A program made the position numbers and the translations under genes. A stretch of DNA of 64,000 bases from contig RXIC02000487.1 in assembly GCA_003952965.2 (NCBI GenBank), positions 62,001-126,000 on the forward strand, read 5' to 3'. The notes under the pieces were generated by a model. That model did no database searches, was not told the origin of the DNA, and saw nothing but the letters and a program-made list of their open reading frames with translations. Shown piece by piece: positions 1 to 11,406 of this stretch; position 1 is the first letter of the stretch, and each line of letters starts with the position of its first letter. This DNA is from Morella rubra (taxonomy: Eukaryota > Streptophyta > Magnoliopsida > Fagales > Myricaceae).

Positions 1-986
1 GTGCAGCAGAGGCGAATTTCATCCCTTTCACAAGGGACACTGATCCTAAATCACGCTCCTAGAACTCTGGGCCACTGCGAGGAGGGTGGTCCTCATTATC
101 TTCACTAACTTCTAGAGATATGAGGGTATCTGACCCCGTAATGTCAGACAAATAATCTGCATAATTGTAATTACCCAGAACAGCACAATTAGTAAATTCC
201 ATTCCATATAAACATAAGATTATATGCTTGGTTTGGTGAAAAAAAGGTCTCTTACCCTCTGCATTGTCATCCCCTCCATCACTTCTGACATCCGGGGTGT
301 TTGCATGTGCTGGATCAATGTCGTCATGATCATCTCTATCATTTGAGGGCCCACCTTCTTCATATGAAGTCCCACCCATACCCAATGGGGCACCCTCTTC
401 AAATGACATCCCACCACCCACACCAGAAGGCCCACCCTCTTCAAAAGACTGCCCACCCACACCAATATCGAGATATGCCCCACCCCTCTCAAGATCACCA
501 GATGGCCCACCCTCTTCTACATAATCATCACCAAAATTGACGTCAAACAAGTTGTCATCACTACTTAGAGCCTCACTCCACCACTTCGTACCTATGCCAA
601 TACGCACCTCTCCCTATCTTCATCAACATCGTCTACCAATTCCTCTTCGGGGCCACTCTCAAACCCAACTACATAGAGGACGATTAATTCCTTCCCGACA
701 TGTGCAGCCACCATGTCAAGCACATCAGGATCCCCTGATATGATTCTCAACCCCTCAGCCATACTCTTATCTGGCTCATTATAGTATATTAGATCACCGG
801 ACTTGTATCCGTACTCTTTTACAACACCCTCGATTTCTATGAACGATAGACAATCAAAGTCGTATGGATCGTTGTGCACAGATACGTTCCCCCCAACGTA
901 TGCACAACCATCTGATCTGTCGAACTTCCCCCCATAGTGCACCTTAAACGCAAAGGAATCAGCCGACATTACAAAAAGATCAAACC
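1..986 (-). CDS. MULE transposase N-terminal region (PB1-like domain, acidic repeat linker, start of Mutator DNA-binding domain), partial
   Basis: The likely start is the ATG at 969, just after a CTATTGCAG acceptor-like site. The first exon reads MSADSFAFKVHYGG, then YVGGNVSVHNDP and SFIEIEGVVKEYGYKSG. This is the PB1-like domain found at the N-terminus of many plant MULE transposases. After about residue 125 the frame changes near 592-607, by a frameshift or a short intron. It continues as an acidic Gly/Glu-rich linker (607-250) with a repeated EEGGPSG..GG motif. A GTAAGAG donor lies near 250. At the left edge the reading after a TTCTAG acceptor (near 57) gives SLVKGMKFASA, the start of the Mutator DNA-binding domain. 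The catalytic domain would be outside the window. Whether the exons form an intact gene cannot be judged. Confidence 0.6.
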
Positions 987-1029
987 TGCAATAGTGAGCA
1001 AAGTTAACAATGTAAGGCCCTGTAAACAA

Positions 1030-2220
1030 TAAACAGTTTATTTAAGCATGTTAATAACTAATCAGTGAAATAATAATCTAATATGTAGCATGACATCATG
1101 TAATATATACAAACAGTTTATATAAACATGTGCATAACTAATTAGCAAAGTAATTAAGTTATAAGATCATGACATCCATGACATATTCGAATATGTACGT
1201 AATCAGCAAAGTTATTAAGTAATCAGCAAGCCAATTTATAACAAGTTCAAAAACAGAAATCTAATTAAGCATATGGTGACAATCAGCCAAAAGAGAAATC
1301 TAATTAAGCATATGGTGACTATAAGCGAAAACAGTAAACTAATTAAGCATATGGTGACAATCAGCCAAAACAGTAAACTAATTAAGCGTATGATAAACTA
1401 ATTAACCTAATTGGTGACAATCTTCAAAAACAGTACACTAATTAACCTAATTGGTATTACTCAAAGAGACTGAATTCAAGGGTTACATACAATCAGAGTC
1501 AACAAAGCTTAAGTTAAGTGGTCTTAATTGCACGTGAATATAGCTGAAGCAAAAGGACAATTGCAAAAAGAAAAGCATCGGCAGCACGTGAAGACAACAA
1601 AAGCTTAACAAAAACTAAAGAATGCATAGGACCACATGTGCACTGCAGAATAATGTACAATGACAATGCAAAGGGACCACAGCTTGTCGGCCACCACTGT
1701 AAACCAGAATAAAATAGTTGGTCTTTTATTAATATATCACATTCAAGACAGAGTAAACCCATATAAATACACAATGACAACAACTTCAGACACACAATAT
1801 TAGAGGTTCAAACATTCCTCACTCGGCAAACACTCAGCAAATCCAAAAATGGGTCTACATCTCCATCCAGTCAAATCAAACGAATCAGACTCATCAAAGC
1901 AACAATAGGAACCAAGTTAAACAGTGGATTCAACTACGATTGACTCATACCGTAGATGGGCTTCGAAATCTCCTCCGTCGTCTTCCTCTAGGGCTTCGTT
2001 TCAAACTCAGTCCTTACACTATAATCTTCAACACAATCGGGGGTTAATGGTGTCTCAAAGCCGATTGGGTTCAAGGGAGAAGTAACTTGAAGTGAATCGG
2101 TAACTGATCGATGACTGGGTTCTGGGTTAGGGTTCACACAAAACACAATCGGGGGAGCAGGGAACTGATGGCACAAAATTGGGATAGGTAGTCGAGGTTG
2201 TCAAGGGTAGAGCTAAGTCA
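1030..2220. other. AT-rich MULE 5' non-coding region, no gene seen
   Basis: No open frame here has recognisable protein features. The stretch lies between the first coding exon of the MULE and its terminal block, and would hold the promoter and untranslated leader. It contains a short tandem repeat at 1253-1455. Confidence 0.5.
1253..1455. repeat. Imperfect minisatellite, about 45-bp units
   Basis: The phrase CTAATTAAGCATATGGTGAC recurs with small changes about four to five times, separated by AATCAGCCAAAACAG-like spacers. The last copies drift to CTAATTAACCTAATTGGTGA. It lies in the non-coding upstream part of the MULE. Confidence 0.7.
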
Positions 2221-3718
2221 TTTGGTCTCACTTACAAAGGGTATTTTGGTAAAGACAGGTGGGATTGGTGCATGTAGGACGCATATGATGCCGAATTTCG
2301 TGACTTTTGACGGGAAATTGGACGGGGGGCGAAAATTGAAAATATCTGAAAGTTATGGGGTGTAAATCACAGTTTTGATACTTAAAGGGGCTCGATTGCA
2401 ATTGCTCCATAATTATGGGGCGAACAATGACATTACCCAAAAAAAAAAAACTACAGCTAGAATATATAGGCATGTTCATTATTGCGGTAAATTACAATTC
2501 AAATGGCCTATCTCAAAGTTAATGTACAAAGAAGATGTAGATAACTGTTAGCGACTTTCCTATGTTGATAAACTAACCGGTCTATACTAATTGCAAATTG
2601 ATTTCTGAATCTAATGATGCCCAACCGGTTCCAGCTTGTGACACGAAGACACATTCAGCTCACAAATATCCCAATGTTATTTATTGCCCCATAACATTCT
2701 TTGGTCAGTTATGAAACACCAACAAATCCAATTTGATGGCTTAATAAGCAACAAATTTACGTAAGCCAAACCCTGGATAAACATTTAGGAGACAGATTGC
2801 AATTGCAAATCAAGTTTACGGATAAATTTTGTAAGAAATAAAAAGAGTGGCAACAAACAACCTAATCCTAACTAGATTGCCAAAACCAAGCAGCCACAAC
2901 TATATCACGAGAAAATGATATGCCAATTGGCAGAGATGTTGAAAACCTTCGCAGTCTATAACTTAGCACTTTGGTCTCACTTACAAAGGGTATTTTGGTA
3001 AAGACAGGTGGGATTGGTGCATGTAGGACGCATATGATGCCGAATTTCGTGACTTTCGATGGGAAATTGGACGGGAGGCGAAAATTGAAAATATCTGAAA
3101 GTTATGGGGTGTAAATCACAGTTTTGATATTTAAAGGGGCTCGATTGCAATTGCTCCATAATTATGGGGCGAACAATGACATTACCCAAAAAAAAAAAAC
3201 TACAGCTAGAATATATAGGCATGTTCATTATTGCGGTAAATTACAATTCAAATGGCCTATCTCAAAGTTAATGTACAAAGAAGATGTAGTTAACTGTTAG
3301 CGACTTTCCTATGTTGATAAACTAACCGGTCTATACTAATTGCAAATTGATTTCTGAATCTAATGATGCCCAATCGGTTCCAGCTTGTGACACGAAGACA
3401 CATTCAGCTCACAAATATCCCAATGTTATTTATTGCCCCATAACATTCTTTGGTCAGTTATGAAACACCAACAAATCCAATTTGATGGCTTAATAAGCAA
3501 CAAATTTACGTAAGCCAAACCCTGGATAAACATTTAGGAGACAGATTGCAATTGCAAATCAAGTTTACGGATAAATTTTGTAAGAAATAAAAAGAGTGGC
3601 AACAAACAACCTAATCCTAACTAGATTGCCAAAACCAAGCAGCCACAACTATATCACGAGAAAATGATATGCCAATTGGCAGAGATGTTGAAAACCTTCG
3701 CAGTCTATAACTTAGCAC
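2221..3718. repeat. 749-bp direct tandem duplication (2221-2969 and 2970-3718)
   Basis: The two units are colinear with an offset of 749 bases. By eye they differ at only about six positions, including the G run near 2325/3074, GACGGG/GATGGG, GATACTT/GATATTT, GTAGATAA/GTAGTTAA and CAACCGG/CAATCGG. The first 218 bases of each unit are the putative MULE end. The rest is flanking DNA with a diverged relative at 4140-4560. The low divergence implies a recent duplication. The two identical-looking 83-residue reading frames inside the units are by-products of the repeat. Confidence 0.9.
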
Positions 3719-4139
3719 TTTGACTAGCATCACTTTCTTGCTGCTTCTTTAAAGAACACCAACTGATACAAAACGTGAAACATGAAGTGAACATGCCACT
3801 ACATAAACATAACTTAGTGTTAGAGACTTCCAGAACAAACAAGGATGCCAAAACCAAGGTAATCTCGATAGAAACTTGTTACTCCTTGACAACCTTCTAC
3901 ACATTGAACCGAAATAGAGTAACTCAGAGTTGAGCTAAGTAGATTACCTATTTCATCTATTAAAAGAAACTTTCATAGAATATATAGCCATGTTCACAAT
4001 GAAAGGCCTTAATTATGATATTTACAATAAAGCATTAAAAACGATAACAAGAAGAACAACAATAATAACCATGACCACAATCCCAAAGAAAAAACTTCAA
4101 TAACAGTAATTAGCAATATAGTACAACCAGCTGGTAGGC
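3719..4139. other. Unassigned AT-rich spacer
   Basis: I see no gene, RNA or repeat boundary that I can support in this stretch between the duplication and the older repeat copy. Confidence 0.5.
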
Positions 4140-4560
4140 ATAGAAAAAAAAAACTACAGCTAGAATAATAATAACAAATAGAAACAATGAGGTGTATTAG
4201 ACGTGCATTTAGCATACCCTCTAAAAGGCATGCAAGGCATCCCAAGTTACCTCATAGAAGAAAGAAAATATGTGCACAAAAGAGTTGAAGACACATTCAA
4301 CTCACAAATATACAAATGATATTTACTGCCCTAAATCATAATTATAAAATATTTCTTTGAGAATATCGTCCTTTTATTAGCAAAACACCTACAACTCCAA
4401 CTTGATGGGCCAATAAGCAAACAACTTTACATAAGCTAAACTTTGGACAAACATTTAATGAGATAGATTTGAATTGCAAATCAAGTTCACAGAGAAATTT
4501 TGTAATAAAACAAAAATAGAGTGGCAACAAACAACCTAGTCGAAGCACATGGAAAGGTAT
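4140..4560. repeat. Diverged third copy of the 2450-2870 sequence
   Basis: Starting at an A-run followed by CTACAGCTAGAAT, this stretch follows the order of the 749-bp unit. Shared phrases include GACACATTCA.CTCACAAAT, AATAAGCAA, AACATTTA, TTGCAAATCAAGTT and GAGTGGCAACAAACAACCTA. Many substitutions and indels separate it from the two fresh copies, so it is an older relative of the same sequence. Confidence 0.65.
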
Positions 4561-4625
4561 CTCCTTGTATAAACATTTCATTGTCTTGGTAAAGGTAAGG
4601 AAATATTTTTCTTGATTCTAAAGAA

Positions 4626-5880
4626 TTAGAAAACCTTCACACAGACTTCTAAAAAAAATTCTTGAATAGTTTTATCTAGCTGATTAGCGGACAACAAGTA
4701 CACGAACATGGTTGCGGCGATTGCATCTGCTGAGAAACCCTTGTCAAGCATCGTTTGGAGATATTCTATTGCCTTTGATCTCTCATTATGTTGCAAGAGC
4801 CCTTGGATGATTGCATTATATGTAAATTCATTAGGCAAACAATTGTTCTTGTCCATTTGCTCGAGCTGTTCACATGCTTCTTTTGGTAGTCCCTCTTTGC
4901 AAAGCCCTTTCACCATTACAGCATATGTTTGAACATCAGGTTGTAATCCTTTGGTAGGAAGACTAACAAAGGGTTCTCTTGCTGTTGGAAGTTTCCCAGC
5001 ATTACACATAGCATCAATTAAGATGTTCAAAACAATGCCAATGGTCCAACCTTTTGTCTTCCATTTGTCGAAACAGTGCCATTGCCTGGTTAATAGTTGG
5101 TTCTTACACAGCTCATCCAACAAAATAACTTAAAGTTTGGAGATTTGGATGTTGCTCAAATTCCAGCATCTTTTGAAGTAGCTCTATAGCAGCCCAAGGT
5201 CTGCAAAGCCCACCTATAAGAGTTGTGTGAGTGGCGACATCAAGAATAATTTCTTTCCTTGACATTTCGCGATAAATACTTCTTGCCTCATCTATTCTTT
5301 TTCCCTTACAATGTCCATTGATCAATATGTTATAACTGAAAATAGAAGGTGAACATCCCCTCTTCAGCATCGTATTAAACACCTTAAGAGATTCCTCCAT
5401 TCTATTTTGTAAACAATAAGTGTCAATCAAGGAGTTGTAGGTGACTATGTTAGGCTCAATGCCAATCTAAATCGTCCCAACGAAAACATCTTTTGCCTCT
5501 AAAAAGCATTCCTTATTTGCCAAATGTGTCAATCAAGGAAGTGTATGTAACTACGTCAGGCTCAATGCCCCTCTGAGAGTCTCCCTTTTTTGCCAAGTGT
5601 GTCAATCAAGGAGCTGTATGTCACTACGTCAGGCTTAATGCCTCTTTGAATCATCGCATCAAAAACATCTTTCGCTTCTGTAAGCATCACTTCTTTACCA
5701 AGTGTGTCAATCAAGGAGGTGTACATAACTACATTAGGCTCAATGCCCTTCTGAATCATCCCATCAAAAACATCTTTCGCCTCTATAAGCATCCCTTCTT
5801 TGCCAAGTGTGTCAATTGAGGAGTTGTATGTAACTACATCAAGCTCAATGCCCCTCTGAATCATCACATAAAAAACATCT
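4626..5880 (-). pseudogene. P-class pentatricopeptide-repeat (PPR) protein pseudogene
   Basis: Successive minus-strand frames encode 35-residue PPR units. At 5867-5562 they read VVTYNSSIDTLGKEGMLIEA, then EAKDVFDGMIQKGIEPNVVM and DVVTYSSLIDTLGKKGRLSE. At 5430-5113 comes SIFSYNILINGHCKGKRIDE and at 5123-4626 QPDVQTYAVMVKGLCKEGLP and NEFTYNAIIQGLL. This is the P-class, Rf-like style of organellar RNA-binding PPR proteins. The frames are broken by stops and shifts near 5440-5560 and 5110-5130. No start codon with a targeting peptide is visible, and the array is short for a P-class protein. The units at 5560-5880 are almost identical at DNA level (about 105 bp), showing recent internal repeat expansion. 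A solo LTR lies 190 bp upstream. Confidence 0.85.
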
Positions 5881-6072
5881 TTTGCTTGACACCCTTTTCA
5901 TGGACAAGGCTGCCTGTTAGTCGTCACAAACCAGAAAAATAAACATCAATTAATATGAAAAAGAAAACAAGAAGAATGATTAAATAGAACAAAACGTCAA
6001 AGTACCCCAATTTTTAAGTTTTGTAAGTCTAACATGATAATTCAAGGCCATGGTTATTATTGTTATTGTTTT

Positions 6073-6507
6073 TGTTAGATTACCAAACGAAACGAGTATT
6101 CATAATACCTAGTGCGGAAACTCCGATTTGTAGGAATATTTGATGTTCATCTTACAGCCCAATCTACGATCCACGACACACTGCTCTCAAGTCATTTAAA
6201 AGGCTACCAGAGTCTCCTTGTGAATTCCACCCTTCAGATCCAAGGCTAAAAGATGGAAGCTTTGATGCCTTGAGATAAAGTTCTAAACTGTTTAGAATAT
6301 GTCGAATGAATTTTCTCTTTACACTTATTTTTCTTAAATAAACGTAAGTAGCAATCTCACACAGAGAGTCCCAAGGAGATAAATCAGCTAAGTTTGAATT
6401 CAAATAGAGATCTGGATAAGATATGTAGTTCAACTATAATTTAAACTTCAGCTTAAAATTACATGGGTATTTAGTGAATGCTCCATGGGTCATGAATTTT
6501 TCTAACA
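6073..6507 (-). mobile_element. Solo LTR of the Ty1/copia family present at 44-60 kb
   Basis: The 435-bp block starts TGTTAGATTACC and ends TTTTTCTAACA, with matching terminal heptamers TGTTAGA/TCTAACA. It is colinear with the copia LTR at 44278-44728, sharing phrases such as GATGCCTTGAGATAAAGTTC. Flanks are GTTTT (6068-6072) and GTCTT (6508-6512), a 5-bp target duplication with one mismatch. No internal retrotransposon sequence adjoins it, which fits recombination between two LTRs. Confidence 0.88.
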
Positions 6508-6805
6508 GTCTTCATTGCTTTGTCGTAAATATCATTATTTCAGGCCTTTCTTCGTGAACATGCCAATGACTTTTATTAATGATAGTTGCATTTTGCCCTC
6601 TTAGTTTTTCTTTTCTTTTTGAAAAGAATTCTCACGAGTTATATTCTAGTCACATCAGATGACTTGATACTTGTAATGAAAGCATCCTACTTTTTCAAGC
6701 AACGATCCCAATAGATTTGAAGAGCCATTGGGGAAATGTGCATGGTGGACAAAGTCCTTAGCCAGTTGACTTCCAAGATTTCAGGAAGATGAGCTTCTTC
6801 AACCG

Positions 6806-8102
6806 TTGTCCAAGTGGGTTAAACCAAAGAGATCGAACTCCATCCATAATGAGAAGCAGCAACACAATTTGGCGGAACAAGGCAAGTCGGGCAAGGGTGT
6901 GGGACAGTTTGCTAGTCGTAGTACTATCCAATGCATGCTGAAGGAGGTTAGTTCTGAGATTGAGGAGGCGGGTCTTTCTGTGCCCTCCACCCTCTCCATG
7001 TTAGTCTTCTTTTGAAATTGTCAAGGCCTTGCCCAAGCCTCGACAATAAACAACCTGCGAGCAATGTTGAGACAATCTTTATTAGAGTTATTACAGTCCC
7101 ACATTGTTAAAGCAATGTGGGCTAATTGTAATCAAAGGCTTATAAATAAGTATCTGTAATCTTTCATACATATTAGTGAATACACCAATCTGCCCAGTTA
7201 GACTTTCACAGTGGATGTAGGTCTTTATAGACCGAATCACTTAAATCTTGTGTCTCACTTATCTTTCCCCTCTCTCTCTTAGTTTAAATTATTTTCTCTC
7301 TTTTATTTTTATTTTAACATGGTATCATAGACATTTCGATCATATTGCTCAGTTCTCCTTTAGTTCTTTTGTTGGGCTTTCCGGCGCCCTTCCGGCATCC
7401 TCTCTCGGGCCTTCTAGCACCCCCGTCCGGCATTCCTCCGACGCACTCAGATTGTCTCTGCATAGTGGAAGCCAAAATTTCCAAAGCTTCGGGGCATTTT
7501 GTCTTCTCTTGGTTTTGTTGATTGTCTTGAGGTGCCTGTGGTGGGTACTAGAGGGGGTTTAATCTTTGCTTGGTGTAGAGGTGTGGGCTTCGATTTGGTG
7601 GCTCTTAATCGCCACCTTTGCAGTGGTATTTTTTGGAGAGCCGTTTGATCAACCGTGGGCTATGACTTTAATACATAGTCCATGTGAGTTGAGACAGAAG
7701 GATGATTTCTGGGAAGAAGTGGGGTGTTTGGGTTTGGTTTTTGGTGGGCCCTGGATTATTCTTGGGGATTTTAATGCACTATCACAACCATATGAGAAGT
7801 GGGGAGGGAGGATTGTTGGGTCCTCGTCAACCGACGATTTTTTCAACTTTCGACTCTCCCATGGTTTGGTTGATGTCAAGAGTGTTAGTCCCCAATTTAC
7901 TTGGGTCAATGGAAGGAGCGGGAACAATCATATCTGTGAGAGGCTTGACAAGGGGTTAGCTAACGGGGAATGGACTTCTCTTTTTCCAAGAGCTATTGTT
8001 CGTAACTTTCCAAAATGCACCTCAGATCATTCTCCAATTCTTCTCGACACAGTTGGTGCGATGGGAGTAGGACCTTTCAGGTTTGAAAGCTGTTGGGTTT
8101 GA
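6806..8102 (+). pseudogene. LINE ORF2 endonuclease (APE-like) domain, interrupted
   Basis: The end of an ORF2 leader is visible at 6806-6998. The endonuclease start, with the Asn of the NCQGL motif, follows a stop at 7012-7014, giving NCQGLAQASTINNLRAML. The frame is then split by the insertion at 7105-7450. It resumes as EAKISKASGHF near 7465, with further shifts. From 7735 it continues as WIILGDFNALSQPYEKWGG, FTWVNGRSGNNHICERLDKG and SDHSPILL. The GDFN, RLD and SDHSP motifs are the conserved catalytic and core signatures of the LINE endonuclease, which nicks target DNA for reverse transcription. The domain is broken by stops, frameshifts and the insertion. Confidence 0.85.
7105..7450 (+). 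mobile_element. Small LTR-plus-PBS insertion (TRIM-like or LTR fragment) inside the LINE
   Basis: The LINE endonuclease frame breaks at 7103-7107 (ATTGT) and homology resumes after a second ATTGT at 7451-7455. Between them lies a 215-bp LTR-like block, TGTTAAAG...TTTTAACA (7105-7319), with a TATA-like TATAAATAAG near 7140 and the plant LTR phrase GTGGATGTAGG near 7213. TGGTATCATAG (7320-7330) follows at once; it is close to the initiator-Met tRNA primer-binding site TGGTATCAGAG. No second LTR or coding region is present. It may be a TRIM-like element that lost one LTR, or a partial retrotransposon insertion. Exact borders are uncertain because the 5-bp repeats do not abut the TG and CA ends neatly. 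Confidence 0.6.
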
Positions 8103-8451
8103 GACAAGGCTAGTCTTGACGTGGTGGCCAAGGCGTGGAGATTGTTTGTATGGGGATTGACTTCCTTTAGACTGACTCAAAAGATTAAAGAAGTGGCCAA
8201 AGCTCTTCGGGTGTGGAATAGAGAGGTCTTCAGAAATATACAGCATAGCCTTAAGAGGCTGAATGATAATATCGCTCATGTTCAGGGTCTCCCACCTTCA
8301 GAGCAAACATGGGAGGTTGAATTGAGGTTGCGGTCGGATTTGATGGAGATGTTGTGCAGAGAGGAGTGTCTGTGGAAACGGAAAGGCAAAAGTCTCTTGG
8401 CTTTCTACTTCCGACCTCAACACATGATTTTTCAATGGTAGAGGGGTTTGG

Positions 8452-9602
8452 TTGCACGATAGGGTAGATATAGGGGATCACATTGAGGAGTATTTTCGAA
8501 ACTCATTTTCCTCTGATGTTCATAGGAGGTCTCTTGATGAGATTGATGATCTCATTCAGCCGATTATAATAGAGGAGGATAATTCAGCTTTGTGTGGGAT
8601 ACCTAGTAAGGAAGAAATCAAGTCTGCGATTGTCAACTTAGGGCCGATGAAAGCCCCGGGGCCGGATGGGATGCTAGCGCTTTTTTTTTTTCCCAGCATT
8701 TTTGGGGTACGGTTGAGCGGGATTTAGTGGCAATGGTGCAACACTTTTTCAGACATGGCTTTCTCTTCAAACAACTCAATCACACTTTCATTGTGTTGAT
8801 CCCAAAGGTCGAGCATCCCTTCAAAATCGAACAATTTCTCCCTATAAGCGTTTGTAATGTGGCTTATAAGGTTATTTCTAAGATTTTGGCGGGTCGGCTT
8901 AAAGAAGTTCTCCCAAGGCTTATTTTGCCTTACCAAGCCGCCTTTGTTCTAGGATGTACGAGTCAAGAAAATGTAATTTTGGGGCAGGAAGTCATTCATT
9001 CCATGAAGCAGAAGAGAGGTAGGAAAGGTTGGGCAGCTCTTAAACTCGATGTGGAAAAAGCCTACGACAGAATGGAATGACAGTTTCTTCTCAAGGTGTT
9101 AACGAGTTTTAGGTTCAGTGAGATTTGGGTGGGCTGGATAGAGCAGGGTATTTCCATTGTCTCTTTTTCTATTTTACTGAATGGGTCGCCGCATGGCTTC
9201 TTTAAGCCAGGGAGAGGCTTACGACAAGGAGATCCCCTCTCCCCTTTCTTGTTCATATTGAGAGCTGAGGTGCTCTCGAGGCTATTTTCTTGGGTTGAAG
9301 ATCGAGGGATTATTCATGGGGTGAAAGTAGCTCGGGGAGCGCCGTCGATTTCCCATTTGTCATTTGCCGATGATCTGATGGTGTTTAGCCGTGCAAACAG
9401 CAGAGAAGCCATGGCCATTAACGGGATTTTGGAGGTTTACGAAGGATGGTCAGGGCAACGAATGAACAAAGCAAAATCGACGCTTTTTTGTAGAAAAAAT
9501 ACTCACCTTGAGGTACCTGAGGAGTTGTGTAGCATTTTGGGGGTAAAGAAGATGTTGATTAGCTGCAAATATTTGGGCCTCTCGCTGTTTGTAGGGCGCT
9601 AA
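8452..9602 (+). pseudogene. LINE ORF2 reverse transcriptase domain
   Basis: Frames at 8452-8727, 8727-9080 and 9096-9602 give the L1-type reverse transcriptase. They begin with IVNLGPMKAPGPDGM, then NHTFIVLIPKVEHPFKIEQF, LKLDVEKAYDRME, GRGLRQGDPLSPFLF and HLSFADDLMVFSRA. The catalytic FADD box (about 9362-9373) is intact. The copy is inactivated by a T-run shift near 8680-8690, an in-frame TGA at 9078-9080 directly after DRME, and a TAA at 9601. The enzyme copies LINE RNA into DNA at the nicked target. Family members are continuous through this region. Confidence 0.92.
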
Positions 9603-11406
9603 AAAAAGAAAGCCTTTGACGATGTGAAGAGTAAGGTGCTTTCGAAGGTGGCGGGGTGGAAAATGAGGGCTCTCTCTTAAGCGGGCAGATCTGTACTCAT
9701 CAAGGTGGTGGCTTCCACGATGCCTCTTTACAATTTGTCTACGTTCCTCCTTCCAAGAGGGTGGTGCGAAGAAATTGACCGAATCTTAAAAGACTTTTGG
9801 TGGGGTTTTTCTCCCGTCAAAAAGCGTAACTTCACGCCTAAGGCTTGAGATTCTATTTGCCTCCCAAAAGAGATGGGCGGATTGGGGTTGCGACGGATGT
9901 ATGAAGCAAATGTGGCTTTGATATCCAAACTGAGGTGGAAGTTCTATGCTGATCCTAATTGTTTGTGGGTGCGTACTATGAAGAGCAAATATCGGTCTCA
10001 GAGTCCTCTCAACCCGCCCGCAGTCCCTGGGAACTCCTCTGTTATTTGGAAAGGAATCCTAAAAACCTCTCCTTATTTGGCGATGGGTTTTACATTTTTC
10101 CTGCCCATGGTGGTTTGATGGATTTAACGGGTGACCCTTGGTTGCCCAATGCCCCCCAGAATAGATGGCATCCAGGTGGTGTGGAGAATCCTGATGTTAC
10201 GGTTGTAAGGGATTTGTGCAGTAGCTTTGGGTCTTGGAATTCTCCTCTCATTAGGAGCTTATTTTCCGTGGAGTCGGCTAAGGCCATATTGAAATTGTCC
10301 CCTCCTAGGGATGATTTGGTGGATAGATGGATTTGGGCAAAAGAGGTTGATGGTGTTTTCTCAGTCAGTTTTGTGGTGAGGGAGTTGTAGTTGAGGAGGG
10401 TGCCTTCTGTCTTTAGCTTGGACAATGCATCTTGGCAGCGATTATGGAAATTAAGGATTTAGGACAGGCTACGCCTTATGCTTTGGAAAGTGGCTTATGG
10501 TGCTCTGAAAAAAAAGGAGCTCTAGGGAGACGTCTCAATAGGGAAGAGGAGGAGGAATTTCTTTGTCCCCTTTGCAAAATTGATACGGAGGACTCGATCC
10601 ATTTGCTTCTCAGATGCTTGGTGGCTTGCGTGGTCTAGATGGAGTCCAATTGGGCTGTGCGTTTGGATCTTCTACCGTTGAGCAATGCTGTGGAATTGGT
10701 TGACTTAATATTGAACGCGGACATTAAACTAAATATTAAGAAAGAAGATTTGACTGCTTTTGATCTTAACGCGACGATAGTTATGGATGCACTATGGCAA
10801 GCTCGAAACAATGTGGTTCATAATGATACCCCGGTGGTTACTCAGAAGTTGGTTATGGATATTCGTAGAAGGTTTGGCGAGCACATGAAGGCATGGGGGG
10901 TGGCTGATAGGGCAACTGGCCTTAGGTGGTTACCGCCCCCGTTGAGTGTTTTGAAAGTTAACTCGGATGTTATGATTCGACCATTTGGATCTTACATAAC
11001 TATCTCGATGCGAGACTCTACTAGTTCCCTTTATATGGCTTACACGGAACGCTTAGCGGCTATGGATCCTCTAGTTGGCGAGGTAGTGGTGTTGTCCGAG
11101 GCTCTCTCCCTGGCTGATTGTTTTCTTTGGCAGGATGTTATTTTTTAGAGTGATTCCTTAGTGCTGTGCAAGGATGTGATTTCCGGAGAGCCTTTTGTTT
11201 GCAAGGCTATCTCTTCCTTGGTGCTGGATATTCGTTGTAGCCTCGATGCCCACCTTGAGTGAAGGGTGGCTTGGGTTTCTCGTAGGTGTAATCTTTTAGC
11301 TCACGGGTTGGCCCGTTGGGCGGCGGCTGGTAATCGTTGTGGTTTTCTTTCGCTTTCCTGTTTACCTGAGCATATCCAGAGTTGTGATATGCAGTCTTTT
11401 CGTTAG
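9603..11406 (+). pseudogene. LINE ORF2 C-terminal region: connector, zf-RVT zinc-binding motif and RNase H-like domain
   Basis: Broken frames continue the ORF2 protein. At 9873-9990 the thumb region reads GGLGLRRMYEANVALISKLR, followed by LWVRTMKSKY. Around 10570 the zf-RVT signature CPLCKIDTEDSIHLLLRC appears. From 10639 on comes the plant LINE RNase H-like region (DALWQARNNVVHNDT, LRWLPPPLSVLKVNSD), ending near 11270-11400 with RRCNLLAHGLARWAA. At least five stops or shifts interrupt it. The poly(A) tail follows 28 bases later. Confidence 0.85.

Larger units (their letters stand above)
1..2438 (-). mobile_element. Mutator-like element (MULE), 5' portion; remainder beyond left edge
   Basis: The minus strand carries the N-terminal part of a MULE transposase at 1-986. 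About 1.2 kb of AT-rich non-coding sequence lies upstream of it. At 2225-2438 is a block that reads, on the minus strand, as a typical long MULE end beginning GGGTAATGTCATTG. The block resembles in style the proven ends of the MULE at 50505-57532 (GGGAAATTTCAC). The other end and the target-site duplication lie outside the window, so the right boundary is inferred. The end block is repeated at 2970-3187 because it belongs to a tandem duplication. A wgMULE-versus-genome alignment would be needed to fix the ends exactly. Confidence 0.55.

Noticed and set aside
1253..1455. Regular repeat with spacers, CRISPR-like at first glance
   Set aside because: The spacers are themselves similar and the repeats drift. 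This is an ordinary minisatellite in plant DNA.
2228..3228. Two 83-residue minus-strand frames with almost identical protein
   Set aside because: They exist twice only because the DNA is tandemly duplicated, and they lie in the putative MULE end. There is no recognisable protein feature.
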